Shown here piece after piece: positions 23,436 to 34,340 of a stretch of 64,000 nt of DNA. The translations under genes and the position numbers were made by a program. This stretch comes from Dimargaris cristalligena (Eukaryota; Kickxellomycota; Dimargaritomycetes; Dimargaritales; Dimargaritaceae), in the NCBI GenBank assembly GCA_027576995.1, contig JANBQC010000002.1, positions 123,430 through 187,429 of the forward strand. The letters are read 5' to 3'. The notes under the pieces are model-generated. The model saw nothing but the letters and a program-made list of their open reading frames with translations. It ran no database searches and was not told the origin of the DNA. Within the stretch, counting starts at the first letter, position 1. Every line of letters begins with the position of its first letter.

Positions 23436-24587
23436 CTACTGACTAGTCGGGTGATTAGGATATATTAAATCATAATGACCGGGCCGATAAAGAAGGGTAA
23501 CAACCCCCGACGATGCATTGGCCGCGCACTCCTCCGCATTAGGGAAAGGGTGGATGGTCACAGGGCGACCCGACTCGGATGCACGGGGAGAGCCATCCAG
23601 ATACACCACCCTCAGACTGACCCCCAAAGCCCGCGTCAGAGCTATTAGGTGGATTTCCTCCGACTCTACCCCCATGGCCTCGACCTGGCCGGTGCAGAAG
23701 CGCACCATATCCGGTTCGCCTTCGAGAAACGGCAGGTAGTCATCCTGGTGTTGGCGAAGGAAAGCGGAGGTGAGCATACGCAGGTACACTACAATCGAGT
23801 TGGACACTTCGGGCGTCTGGAAGGATTGCTCCAACAGGGCCTCAGCATCAGCGGGACTGTCCCGGCTGGTACACTGCAGAGTGTGCAGCGTGTCAGTGGC
23901 GGTCTTTAGAAAATCTTCGAAAACGAGGGACTCAAAGCCGACCTGCTGCAGGCAATCCGCCGACTCTTCCAAGGTGCGCAGTGCCTGGGCGCATCGCCGT
24001 GGGTCGGAGTGGACCGCCTCATACCACCCCATTGCAAAGGCCCGGTAAAAACAATTGCCATCCCCCCGGCACCGTCGGATGGCCTGGTAGTCCTGGGTAA
24101 GCCGCTACTCGGATGCGTATCCAACAATGGGTGTGTGTATATATAATGCATATATGGTATTATTCAACCCGCGATTAAGACAGTTAGCTACCGAGGCTAT
24201 CTCCATAGTCTAATTGGTAATTGGCGGTGGGTTATCTATAGGGGTGTCCGCTGGCATAGCAGGGCGAGGTCCGGTGAGCCGTGGAGGGGTTATAAGGGGG
24301 CAAGGGGAATAGAGACACCTTACCTCGATTTGGGCGCGAAACGACTCGGAGCCCCGGTACTCCTTGGCCAAGGCCGCCAGGGGCTCCTGGGGTCCAACAA
24401 GCAGTTGGGTAGACGTATGGGCCTCTACAACACTCTGCTGGTGTTCCAGAATCTCCAAGTCAGTAGGTGACCGCGAGGGGTCTCGCTGGAAGGACGACAT
24501 GCCGAGTTGGCTTTCAAAAAAGCAGTGCTGGTTTGGGAACGGGACTTGAGGTGGTAGCGGTAGTGGCTGTGCAACTATGGGGCCCAT
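23436..24587 (-). CDS. OTUB1: Otubain (OTUB1-type) deubiquitinase, two exons
   Basis: Exons 24587-24324 and 24092-23436 join in phase 0 to 306 aa. Peptidase C65 signature: RRCRGDGNCFYRAFAMGWY with D99 and nucleophile C102, and near the C-terminus PGHYDLIYP with H294 and D296, completing the catalytic site. The helical middle (FLRMLTSAFLR type segment, ESEEIHLIALTRALGV, VYLDGS) also fits the family. Otubains cleave Lys48-linked ubiquitin chains; human OTUB1 also blocks certain E2 enzymes without catalysis. The start is inferred: ATG 24587 is the first in frame, and a second ATG about 31 codons later is also possible because the N-terminus is variable. The 231-nt intron has a GTAAGG donor and splits just before the catalytic motif. 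Confidence 0.93.
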
Positions 24588-25364
24588 CAACAAAAGGAGA
24601 TATAAAGGTGGTTAGAAACAAACTATACGTCAAAGAAAGTCGATTGGCCTGGCGGAATACCGTTGGTTGGAATGCGGATGACGAGTGTCTCCAATGGGGG
24701 GGGGGGGGGGTGTACACATGGAGAACGGAGAGAGGGGGGGCGTCCCTGCTATTGTAGAAGCCGATATTACAGCACGACTCGTGCAGTAATGCAGTGGTAG
24801 TGGTGGTGCAACTAGCATCGTTGTACATGTTTGGACTGTTCTCGTTCCACACCCGGTCCCGACGGCTTCATTAAGCCTCCCCCTATTATTGTTGTTCCAA
24901 AAATTGACCCTTCTGGCTGAACAAAGCCTAGGTTGCTTATAATTTATCTTTATATGGTTCCAATTAAAATGGAAGAGAACACCAGGTTCGCCTAGGGTGG
25001 TGGGACATGGTCCTACGCTTTAGTGACATGCCGTAAATATAGGAAGAGCTACTCGCATCTGGATTGTTAATGACCTCACCCAAGAGGGAATGGCTGTTGA
25101 AGAAAGGGCGAAGCTGCAGCTGTTTGCCCACGCGGGATATGCACCACCGCGACCTGGTCGGCTGGGCCGGGACTACTCACGGTTTTGGGGCTCCAATGCA
25201 TACCTGGAATCATCAGTACAAAACAGTAAACACCATGGAGGAGGTTTGGGCTCCCGTGAAGCAGGGCTGTTAGTAATAACCAGCGGCAACAAGTCCCTCA
25301 CGTCGTTGGCAAACCAGCTACATAAATTTCAGCGGATTCAGAAACCAATCCGGGTTGGGGTAAC
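24588..25364. other. Intergenic with an unassigned plus-strand ORF
   Basis: Contains a G15 run (24696-24710) and a plus-strand frame open from about 25027 to 25407 (ATG at 25090, 105 codons) whose end is antisense to the last NTM1 exon. The ORF is Gly/Arg/Leu-rich and unrecognised, so it is not called as a gene. Confidence 0.35.
24696..24710. repeat. Poly-G run
   Basis: Fifteen uninterrupted G on the plus strand, between OTUB1 and NTM1. Length is uncertain, as for any homopolymer in a draft assembly. Confidence 0.8.
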
Positions 25365-27029
25365 CTACATATGCACCGCGAAGATATTCTTCGGGAAACC
25401 CTTTTGAACCGAGCGCTTAATGACCTTTAGGCCTGCTTTTTCGAATAGGGCAAGTTGTTCCGGATCCGTCCTAACAGTATTATATGATAGTCACATAACA
25501 AAATGGTGTGATTAAGAGGCGCCAGCGGAGTAACCGTGCACCCAAGTCAGGGGGCGTAGTGTATAATTCAAGGGGAATACTTTGGTTTGGGATGGCTAGC
25601 TTACCTCGTTACGCTGCTATCGCTAGAATCGATAATTGCTTGCACAGGAGCGACATTCTCCTTGACAAATATTAACCCGTCGGATTTGAGACCTTTCTGA
25701 CAACGCTGGAAAAACCGAACCAAATCATCTAGTGGATAACCAACCCCCCCAAACATGCATCAGTGCCAATCACACATATCCGATGACGTAACCTGATATT
25801 AGTAAGGCTGTCGCTGGGATAATCCCCCCCCCCATTCCCGTATACCATGGAAAATTACTAAACGGAGAAGTATTGAAGTTATGCGGGGTTCAAAAGGAAA
25901 GTTCCCAATAACCAGGTGCCATCCAGGAAATAGCTGCACTAACCGTCGGTAAGGTGGCCCAGAACCCACTGGCACCAAATGGCGCTGTATTTAGCCGGTT
26001 CGGGGTTGAAGGATTGCAGCCCCTCCACGTAGATTTGGCCGATTTTCCCCCGTTGGTATTCCTCGCAGAGAAACGTATCGCGGGCCGTTTGGGCGAAATT
26101 GGCATCCTGTTCGACTAAATCGACCTGGGCGAATATCTTGGCGAGGAGGCCTTTGGTAATCCGACCAATACCGGCCCCGCAGTCTAGTTAGCCCCCCCCC
26201 CGGCAGCACAGGTCAGTAGTACCGATTAGTTAAATAAATGCACCATCAATAGTATTATCCATAAGGGCGGTGGTAGCTTGGCTGGTTCTGGTGTGGCCTT
26301 ATAGCCGTTGGCCTAGCCATCAACGCATCAAAACAACCCCAAAAGGCAATCCGCTACTCTGCTCATTCGTGTGTCATTTGGGATGGTTTAGAGATGGGTC
26401 GGTGACATTTGGATCAGCATGGTTTAGATAGACTTACCGCAGGCACAATCACGGGAAATAAGCCGAGCGCCGGGCGGCTTATCCTTACTAGCGATGAAAG
26501 AGCTGATAAATTGTAAGGAACCAACTATATCAGGCTTATCAAGGACCGCAAACCCACCTAGTACACCATCAACTGTCGCTGGGATATCCTTATTTGTAGA
26601 TTGGTAATGGGTTGAAGGATATAAGAGGGGGGTTGGTATAGGTGAGTTAAAGACCCATCAATGTACCAGGAAATGTTAATTGATGAGTGGGTGTAGGATC
26701 GCAGATAAATTGACCCCGAGGAAATTAGCATTGTCTGCTTCCTAAAAAACCCCGAAAGAGTAGACGGGAAGGACTTTGTTTGGCCGTGGGTATCGGGGCG
26801 CCGAAACCTAGACCAGTCGATAAGCACAGGGTGGGTGGTAGACCCCATTGAATAAAGCCTGACAAGAAAAGAATTGGTGGGTCAAAACATACTAAATTGG
26901 CTATGAAGCAATACCTACCTCCCAGTACTTTTGTGCATCGTGGTACCAGCTATCATCGATGCTTTCGGCGGGGGACGGTGGACTGGCCAACGGGGTTGTT
27001 AGAGGGGACCTGGGCTGAGCGGACTCCAT
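25365..27029 (-). CDS. NTM1: Alpha N-terminal protein methyltransferase, five exons
   Basis: Exons 27029-26919, 26588-26438, 26183-25944, 25728-25605 and 25470-25365 join in phase to 243 aa. Order of motifs: YHDAQKYWEDIPATVDGVLGG (exons 1-2), the S-adenosylmethionine site DCGAGIGRITKGLL (exons 2-3), VDLVEQD (end of strand 2), IYVEGLQSFNPE, IWCQWVLGHLTD, the SDGLIFVKENV strand, DSSDSSVTR and a terminal FAVHM. These are specific to NTMT1/METTL11A (yeast Tae1), which methylates the alpha-amino group of proteins beginning X-Pro-Lys after Met removal, such as ribosomal proteins. The length matches the family (223-243 aa). Introns are 134-330 nt with donors GTAGGT, GTAAGT, GTTAGT and GTAAGC. A DCAC-DCGAG repetition at the exon 2/3 junction is odd and may mean that the exon 2 end is a few codons different. 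Confidence 0.9.
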
Positions 27030-28037
27030 GCTAGAGTCAAGGGTGAGAGGGAATCGGCGGCGAATGGATGGGTAGCTCGAGAGCGCGGATGTCAAGGAAA
27101 AGGGGTAAAGGCGGAGTAGCCTGGCAACACCGCTGTTTTCGGGGCGATTCAAGGTATATAATACGCTCCGGAAGGAAAACGGAGAAGCGCGCGGCATTCT
27201 AAGGCTGGTGTGGGGTGGATCCTCACATTCGCATATGCCTACGATACTCCCTTGCATTTTCACTCTTGCTTTCCTTCTATTCGCCTAGCCAGTCCCAGCC
27301 AAGCTTAACCACCACCACTGAGACTGGCTGTTCCGACGACTAGTGTTCGCTCGTCTATATAGCACGGCAAAAGGACCTTCTTGCCGAGGAGAGGGGTTTT
27401 TTTGTGGTGTAGATATCCGTCGTACCTAAAGTATCCTCCAATTTAAAAGGTATTACTGGCCCGTTGCTTTACCTTTACCGTAACACCTAACGTAAGACAA
27501 GAGGCATCGGGGTGACCTAAGCCCTCGATTGAATACCGCCAGACTAAGGAAAACCCTCTGCCTCCCTCTCCTTGCGCCTTTCCATTTAATGAAGTATTAG
27601 ATTATCATTGCCCAACAACTATTAAAATAGCCGGCTTTTATAAAAATACCCAATCTATCCTCCCTTCCACTACTAACACAACTCTACTTCTTAAGAGCGG
27701 CGTCTTTGCTCTCTTATTTGGGGATTATCATTTATAAATAAGCCAGCATGCTTAATTTCAACCTTTTTTAACATTTCTTTCTTTTACTCCCCCCTCCCTA
27801 CAATTGCTATTGTCGCCCGTTGCGTTCCATCTATATTCCTGCTATGTATTAGCATTAGAGTAAACACAAATTGCCGTTTAAATGTTTTATTGATATGGGT
27901 AACAGCCTGGTTTAAGCTGCATTATATCATTCTTTCCTTTCTAGTACTTTCTGCATCATTAATAGTGCTGGGCAGTCCCCCAGGAACACTATCCGACATA
28001 CTTTAACCCAGCCACTTTCTCCGAACCCACTGCCCCT
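27030..28037. promoter_or_regulatory. Divergent region NTM1 / secreted orphan
   Basis: About 1 kb between divergent starts. A TATA-like TTTATAAATAAG at about 27731-27742 could serve the plus-strand gene. No other gene is seen. Confidence 0.4.
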
Positions 28038-28931
28038 ATGTATCGGCACGCTCTCTTGTTTTTGGCGCTCGGAACGTCCGTTTCGTTGGCCATGTATCGT
28101 GGCCTAAAACGGGACTTGATGGACGCCTCATTCGATACAGCAAAAAGGTCCCGTACCAACGACCTTGACCTAAACAGCCGTACATTGGGCCCAACTGACC
28201 AGCAGACTACCGATGGAAGCGAACCGTCCGCGCAATTGGCCTCTCGTTTGGGCGAACTGTATCTTAGTTCCCGGAAAGAACCCCCGGCAAGGCCGGTGGC
28301 AGAGCAGGTGCCCGCCCAGCAGCCCACCAGGAATATGGCCACGATTCACCAAAGCCGCCTAAACTATATACGTGGGCTGTATACCATGTACCCCTACGCT
28401 CCCCGACTACTCTTCAAATACAAGGAGGCCCTAAACAGCTATATTGTCCGGGAATATCTACCCAACTGCGCGAAATACAGTCAAAAGGTCCAGCCCCTCT
28501 TCCAACTGGTGGCCTCGGTTCAACCGGCACTAATCCAATTTATCGATAACTTGGAAATTGGCGGAGAGGACGCGGGCCAGGCCGGCAGCCCAATCCCATA
28601 TCTTCCGCAGTTGGACATGGTACATACCTTTTGTGCTGAAATCTTTCCACATTTGGACCTGTTCCGTCGTTTGGCTGTGGACCGGCGCACCATGCAGGAA
28701 CAGCATTACTGTATCGAAGATTTGCTGGCGCGGGTACCTGGGGAACTCGAAACCATTCGAACCTGGCCTACTATGCCCAGCTCTTACGCTTCCACCATAG
28801 AAGAATTGATTGCCTATGTTTTAAACGAAGTTGTGCAATGGCGCGATCAAACCTACCCTTTTATCCGTAATATGGCTAAGCACCGAATCATTGAGGCCAA
28901 TGTTGCAGCGCTATGTCCTATCAGAAAATAA
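28038..28931 (+). CDS. Orphan protein with predicted signal peptide, 297 aa
   Basis: Single exon. The first 18 residues (hydrophobic LLFLALGTSVSLA core after a short basic start) look like a signal peptide with a cut after Ala18. Residues about 20-105 are polar and low complexity. From about residue 107 the protein is helical with conserved-looking aromatic positions (YIRGLYTMYPYAPRLLFKY, FCAEIFPHLDLFRRL, YVLNEVVQWRDQTYPFIRNM). No membrane segment after the signal and only a few Cys. I recognise no family; it may be a lineage-specific secreted protein or a periplasm/wall component. It stands alone on the plus strand between NTM1 and ACL4. Confidence 0.65.
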   Translation: MYRHALLFLALGTSVSLAMYRGLKRDLMDASFDTAKRSRTNDLDLNSRTLGPTDQQTTDGSEPSAQLASRLGELYLSSRKEPPARPVAEQVPAQQPTRNMATIHQSRLNYIRGLYTMYPYAPRLLFKYKEALNSYIVREYLPNCAKYSQKVQPLFQLVASVQPALIQFIDNLEIGGEDAGQAGSPIPYLPQLDMVHTFCAEIFPHLDLFRRLAVDRRTMQEQHYCIEDLLARVPGELETIRTWPTMPSSYASTIEELIAYVLNEVVQWRDQTYPFIRNMAKHRIIEANVAALCPIRK

Positions 28932-29511
28932 CGCATGTTGCTTCTGCAACACATTCTTTATTCGACCATGGCGCATGCTTGGCCTTTTGAAGTGCCAATG
29001 CACAAGGAGCAGTTTGGATTTTCGTCCATATTGACCTCCCCTCTTTTACGTAATGCACCCCTCCCCTTTCGAGTTGTACAAGAATGCTATTTAATAAACG
29101 ATGTTTCAGGGGGCCGGAATTATCGTACTGTAAGCATATAATTTGATCGTGAGACCAGCCAGCCTTCCAGTCACTAGCGCCAACATATACATATACATAT
29201 ATATATTCCTATAGACCATCGGGAAGTGGGAAGAGGGAGGTTTGGAGAGAGTCCCTAAGTATAATATCAGTATAGTGGTTTGAATGGCCTTAATGGGAGA
29301 GGGGAGGCTTTACTTTAGTCCTGTGAATTCCTCAGAGGTGTGGCCTCAATAAACAACTGAAAATACCAAAAAAATAATGCATATTACTGGATACCGTAAA
29401 TGTAATAAAACGATAAATTGGAGCTTTAGAATGGATCGGGGTGGGGGCTCGTACCTAGTGGGATCAAAGTGGCTTCCGTGGTAGTAGCGACGGTGGGGAA
29501 GTTAATGAGGT
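28932..29511. other. Intergenic, convergent 3' ends
   Basis: A+T-rich, with a TATA-type dinucleotide run at about 29184-29205. Minor frames only. Confidence 0.5.
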
Positions 29512-31071
29512 CTAAGCATCCAATGCCATATCACTATCCTCCTCGGGTTTTTCGTCTGAGCTGCTCATGTCTTCCCAGTCTACTTCGTCTTCCGGACCGC
29601 CGTCCTCCTCCACGTCACCATCCGGATTGTTGACAATACTATCCAGCGGAATTACCTGGCCAATGGTGGCCAGTAGTTCCTGGGCATGGTTCAGGATCCC
29701 CACATCGTCGAACCCAACGGCCTGGTATAGCTGAAGGGCCTTGGTCAGACACTCAGCGGAGCTCGTAAGCAGGGACTGGCCAGACTCGGCCTCAGTCTTA
29801 GTCTTGGTGTCTGGCTTCGCGCCGGCTTGGGCCTCTTCCGCCATACAGTAGTACGCCCATCCGAACAGGTACCAGAGGTCTACCGTTTGGTCGTCTTCCA
29901 GTTGCAGTTGGGCCAGAATCCCGAGGGCGTCGTCAAATAGGTTCAGTTCCAGCAGTATTTTCACAGTGGCTATTCGGGAGTCGTAGCTCGGGTACGCGGG
30001 GTCGTCTAGATGGTGTGATGAATGGGTAAAAGGAGGCATCGTTGGAATAGTGGTTTTTTAAATAACATGGAACACGATAAACGTCGCAAAGACACATCAA
30101 TTTCAAATACGGGGACGCCCACCGTTGATCCAGACGGCAGGTTAGTGTCAAATCAGCACCTTTAGTATAGGAGCTACCCTTCTATATAATGAATCACTTC
30201 AAACTCCTGGGCTCGGTCGGTTATATTTAGGAGGCCGGAACATAGGGGGGGGTGATCCGTATAATACATGAGCGAAGCGAATGACTTACTGATATCCAAG
30301 GCAGACCAAATGGATATGCTCTTTAACAGGGCCGCCTTGGCTTCATCACTGCGCTGTTGGCTGAGCCGAACGGAAGCCAGCAGTTGGTACACCTCGGGGT
30401 TGGAAGGGTCGACCGTGGCAGCCTCCTCCAAGTACTTTTCACAGCACGATTCGGCCTCGGGCTGGAAACTGGGGTGGGGAAGAATTATAGATAGAGAGGA
30501 AACATAAGAAGGATTAATGCCGGTAGAGAGAGAGAGGGTTAGTTGCTATCGCTGCGACTTAAAGGGAGTATCGGTCGACCTCGCCTCGCCTTCCCCCTTC
30601 CCAATCCGAATAGCGGGGCTAATAAAATAACGAATCCGTTGGATAACCAACTTACCAGCAGTCGGTGAGGTAGATTTCGGTGATGGAGCACAGGGCGGTG
30701 GCAATTTTGGAGTTCAGTTCGGGGGCGGGGTTGGTTTCCCGTTCCTGGCGCAGAAGGGTCAGGCCCTTTTCGAAGTAGCGAATCGAGTCCATTTCGGTGG
30801 TCATTTGGCCCAGGTACATGTACTTGGCGGCCCCCTGGTCGGGCTGGAGTTCGACGCACCGCTGCCAGTGGCCGAGGGCGAGTTCGAACTGGCCGAGCTC
30901 GAGCTCAATGGCGGCCAAAGCCTCGAGGGCATCCGCCCGCAGGGGGTCTAACTCCACGGCTTTTTGGCAGAAACGGTAGGCGACCTCGTGCTGGAACTGG
31001 TCGAGGTTGGCCTGGGCCTTCGCCAGGAGATCGTCCACGGAGTACTTGGGGGTCGGAGCGGGGCCGGCCAT
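29512..31071 (-). CDS. ACL4: Acl4, TPR chaperone of ribosomal protein Rpl4
   Basis: Exons 31071-30656, 30468-30290 and 30005-29512 join in phase to 362 aa. Start ATG 31071 is chosen over an in-frame ATG six codons upstream because of its CCATGG-type context. The protein is built of TPR helices: FCQKAVELDPLRADALEALA and WQRCVELQPDQGAAKYMYLG (residues about 40-95), LEEAATVDPSNPEVYQLLA, and ILLELNLFDDALGILAQLQ with VDLWYLFGWAYYCMAE. The end is a strongly acidic tail (VEEDGGPEDEVDWED and on), as in Acl4, which binds nascent Rpl4 in the cytosol and escorts it to nuclear pre-60S particles. Introns of 187 and 284 nt both have GTAAGT donors. A short Lys/Thr linker in the third exon is variable. Confidence 0.87.
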
Positions 31072-32008
31072 GGTGGCTGTGAATTGCAAAAGGTCGGGTG
31101 GACTAGAGAAGAAGGAATCCGGTATATGAAATAAAGGTCTACGGGCGTTGCTATGCTATGCTATATACACACGCTGAATAAGGAAAAGAAAGCGCTGAGT
31201 TGACCGAGGCAAACGTCGAATGGAGGGGCCTAGCGGGCGAGAAAGTAGCAATGCCTTTTTTTTTTCAGGCTGGCGGCCCTTTTTGTACACCATGTCGATG
31301 ATACCCGACCACAGCTGTACATAATAGGTCAGATAAGGTGGGGTAGTGGCGGATTGCTCATCTTTCCCCAGGTAAGGTCCTCCGGGCTTGTTCCTTTCTT
31401 TGGTCTTGGTTTTTCTAGGAAAGGGGACACAGACTTAAATAGTAGGGTAATGTGGGTTTATTAAATCTGATTATATTATTGCAATACTTTATGCAAACCA
31501 AGCCAAGCCGACCTCTCTAAAATGGCACACACTAACTAGGCTTGTCCCATTTTCGTCCCTTACAGGGAATACGGCACTGTTAAAATAGTACCCGCCATAT
31601 TGGGCCCACTTTAACAACCTAATTACACCAGTATACTATAACAACCCCTTTCTGCTCAAACCCCATCGGAAAGTAGGGCCAAATCCATAGATATATAAAG
31701 ACGCGGTTAATTAAGTAGGGGCTTAGTCATGAGCACACGGGCCAGGGTCTAGAATTTTGAACTGTATTTTTAAATAATAAGAATAATGTATGGAATAAGT
31801 GGATCAGCAATAAATAATAGGTTGAGGCAATTAACAGGTTGGGTCGGAAAGTTGAAGAGCATTCAGGAGAAACGTGCGACTACATACACACATTGCCGAC
31901 CAAGCTGAGCTGACAAACCTCACCCACAGTTCCTGAAGGGAGAATATTAACAAAGCCGGGGAATTCAGGGTTTTAAAACTATCAATGCAGAATCTAAATT
32001 GCGATCCT
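31072..32008. other. Intergenic upstream of ACL4
   Basis: ACL4 promoter side at 31.1-31.3 kb; the right half is the 3' flank of ERG10 and is A+T-rich. Nothing else recognised. Confidence 0.5.
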
Positions 32009-33376
32009 TTAGACGCGCTCCAGCACCACAGCGGAGGCACCGCCCCCGCCGTTACAGATACCGGCACAGCCGCGCTTGGCGTTCTTCTGGGTCAGAACAT
32101 TAATCAGAGTAACAATGACCCGGGCACCGGAGCAGCCCAGGGGGTGGCCCATGGCAACAGCACCGCCGAAGACGTTGATCTTGTCCTGGCTGATCTTCAG
32201 GATCTCGGCGTTAGCCAAGGCCACCACGGAGAAGGCCTCGTTGATTTCGTAGTAGTCAATGAAGTCCTCGGGGATGTGGTCGGCGTCCAGACCGAGGGTC
32301 CGGGCGGCCTTGGTGAGGGCTTTGGGGATGGCCAGCGAAGGGGCCACGGTGAAGTCTACGGGCTCGCGGGCGGCATCGGCGGTGGACAACAGGCGAATGA
32401 CCACCTCGGGCTTGACGGCCATGGAGGCGAGTTTCTCACCGGACACCAGAACCAGGGCGGCGGCACCGTCGTTCATGCTCGAGGCATTGGCCGCGGTGAC
32501 GGTTCCGTCGGTGGGTTTGAAGGCGGGGCGCAGCTGGCGCATCTTGTCGGGGTTGAAGCGGGAGACTTCGTCGTCGTCCTTGACGACCAGGTCGGGCTTG
32601 CCCCGGCCCTGCTTGACCGATACGGGGCAGATCTCGGGGGCCATGAGGCCCTCGCGCTGGGCGGCCTGGGCGCGGGTGTAGCTCTGGATGGCGAAGTCAT
32701 CCTGCATCTCCCGGGTAATCTGGTAGTCCGAGGCGCACTTTTCGGCGGCGATCCCCATGGCCTGGTGGTCGTAGGCATCGGTCAGACCGTCGGCCACGAG
32801 GCCGTCGACGGTCTCGAAGTTGCCGTATTTGGCGCCGAAGCGGGCCTTGGGCAGGTAGTAGGGCACGTTGGTCATGGATTCGGTACCACCCGCCACCACC
32901 ACGTCGTTATCGCCGAGCAGGATGCTCTGGGCGGCCAGGGCCACGGCCTTCATGCCGCTGGCGCACACCTTGTTGACGGTGGTGGAGGGAACAGCGGAGG
33001 AGCAGCCGGCGCCGAGGGCCACCTGGCGGGCCGGGTTCTGACCCACATTGGCGGACAGGACATTGCCGAAGATGAGCTCCTGCACCTCGGTGGGGTCAAT
33101 GTTGGCCTTGGCCAGGGCGGCCTTGACGGCAATGGAACCCAGCTGGACGGCCGAGAGCGAAGCCAGCGAGCCGTTGAATCCGCCGAGCGGGGTCCGGGAG
33201 GAACCGATAATGTAGACGTCTGCAGGGAGATACAAGTGGGCGGTTGAAATGGGAGAGAGGGTCTAGACTTAGACAGGGTGTGGGGGAGGCGGGACTCTCC
33301 AGCACCAGGGTGAGGCTTGGCTTGGGTAGAGATGGGCTTAAAAGGAAGGGGGGAGAAACTTACCGCGAGAGCTCAT
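32009..33376 (-). CDS. ERG10: Acetyl-CoA acetyltransferase (thiolase), two exons
   Basis: A 13-nt first coding exon (33376-33364, MSSR plus one base) joins exon 2 (33219-32009) to give 407 aa. Thiolase signatures: NKVCASGMKA with acylated Cys90; the thiolase 2 region NVFGGAVAMGHPLGCSGAR with His363; and GICNGGGGASA with the second active Cys393. The open reading continues upstream of exon 2, but only the spliced start gives the family N-terminus SSRDVYIIGSSRTPLGGF. No mitochondrial presequence and no obvious peroxisomal signal, so this is most likely the cytosolic enzyme. It condenses two acetyl-CoA to acetoacetyl-CoA, the first step of the mevalonate/ergosterol pathway. Very strong C/G-ending codon bias suggests high expression. 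The intron is 144 nt with a GTAAGT donor. Confidence 0.95.
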
Positions 33377-34340
33377 GGTGATAGATAGTGAGTAAGTAAA
33401 AGTACGGCAATAGTAGACGAAGGGAAGGAGGACGAGTCTATCCGATAACGGGGCCCGTCCGCTGGGTAGTTTTATATGGCCAGGCCAGACAGCAGCAATG
33501 AATGAATGATTAGTATGGATGATGGGCCCATATTGAGGCAGTTGCCCTTCTTGGGTGGATGGGGGATGATAATGATGGCCTGATGGAGTGGACGGGCCAA
33601 TAATAGTCGTTGGGTCGAAGGACTGTTGTGCTGACTAGCAAGTTAATTAGGTTATCCACACTTGCCGATTTCCTTGTGATTAAGAACGACGGACCGCCAG
33701 GGGGTCACAGGGAGACCATAGTAGTTGGGGCTTGGAATCTCTCCTCCTCCCTCTTCTCTTCCTCCTCCGCTATTCCCGGCAACATTGCCTTGCTTACTGA
33801 CCAGGCAATCAGGTGCATACTATTGCCCTTCTCCGCATTCTGGCCGGAACCGGAACCGGAACGTAAACCCTGCCTGCAGTGGAATGACCCCGAAAACCCT
33901 TTTGATCTGTGAGGGGATGATATAGAAGGTGGTTGTGGTGTGCATCATCCCAATCAATTCCGGTCCAGCTGGGGGGGAGGGACTCCTTCTCCTCCCCCCA
34001 CGTTATTACTACGGGAGTAGGGTTTGGGTTCGGGTTCGTGAAAACCAATGTATATTAATTGCTTAGAAGGGGGAGATATATAAAAATAGACAGTTATGCA
34101 TGGCAGTGGTAAACATGAATCGCGGGGTCTTTTCAACAAATCATCAAAGAAGGGAGGAAGGGTAAGTAGAGATAGTAAAATACAGCACCGGGTTAGTGAG
34201 GGTTTAAATGGCCCGGGCGCCTTTCTGGAGTAGGCCAAGGTCATGGTAGATTGATTCTAATTCCACGCCGCCAACATCGTTATCGCCATTACTTGGGGGT
34301 ATGTCAAGGCCCTCCCGCTGGATTGGAGTCGGGCCACTCT
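33377..34340. other. Intergenic ERG10 upstream / bHLH 3' side
   Basis: Contains the ERG10 promoter (33.4-33.6 kb) and a short plus-strand ORF (33610-33912) with no family similarity. The right part is the 3' flank of the bHLH gene. Confidence 0.45.

Noticed and set aside
31985..33247. 420-codon plus-strand ORF
   Set aside because: It is the antisense shadow of the ERG10 thiolase, produced by strong G/C third-position bias; its Gly/His/Val-rich composition has no family match.
33610..33912. 100-codon plus-strand ORF upstream of ERG10
   Set aside because: Ser/Pro/Glu low-complexity content, no similarity and a position inside the promoter region.
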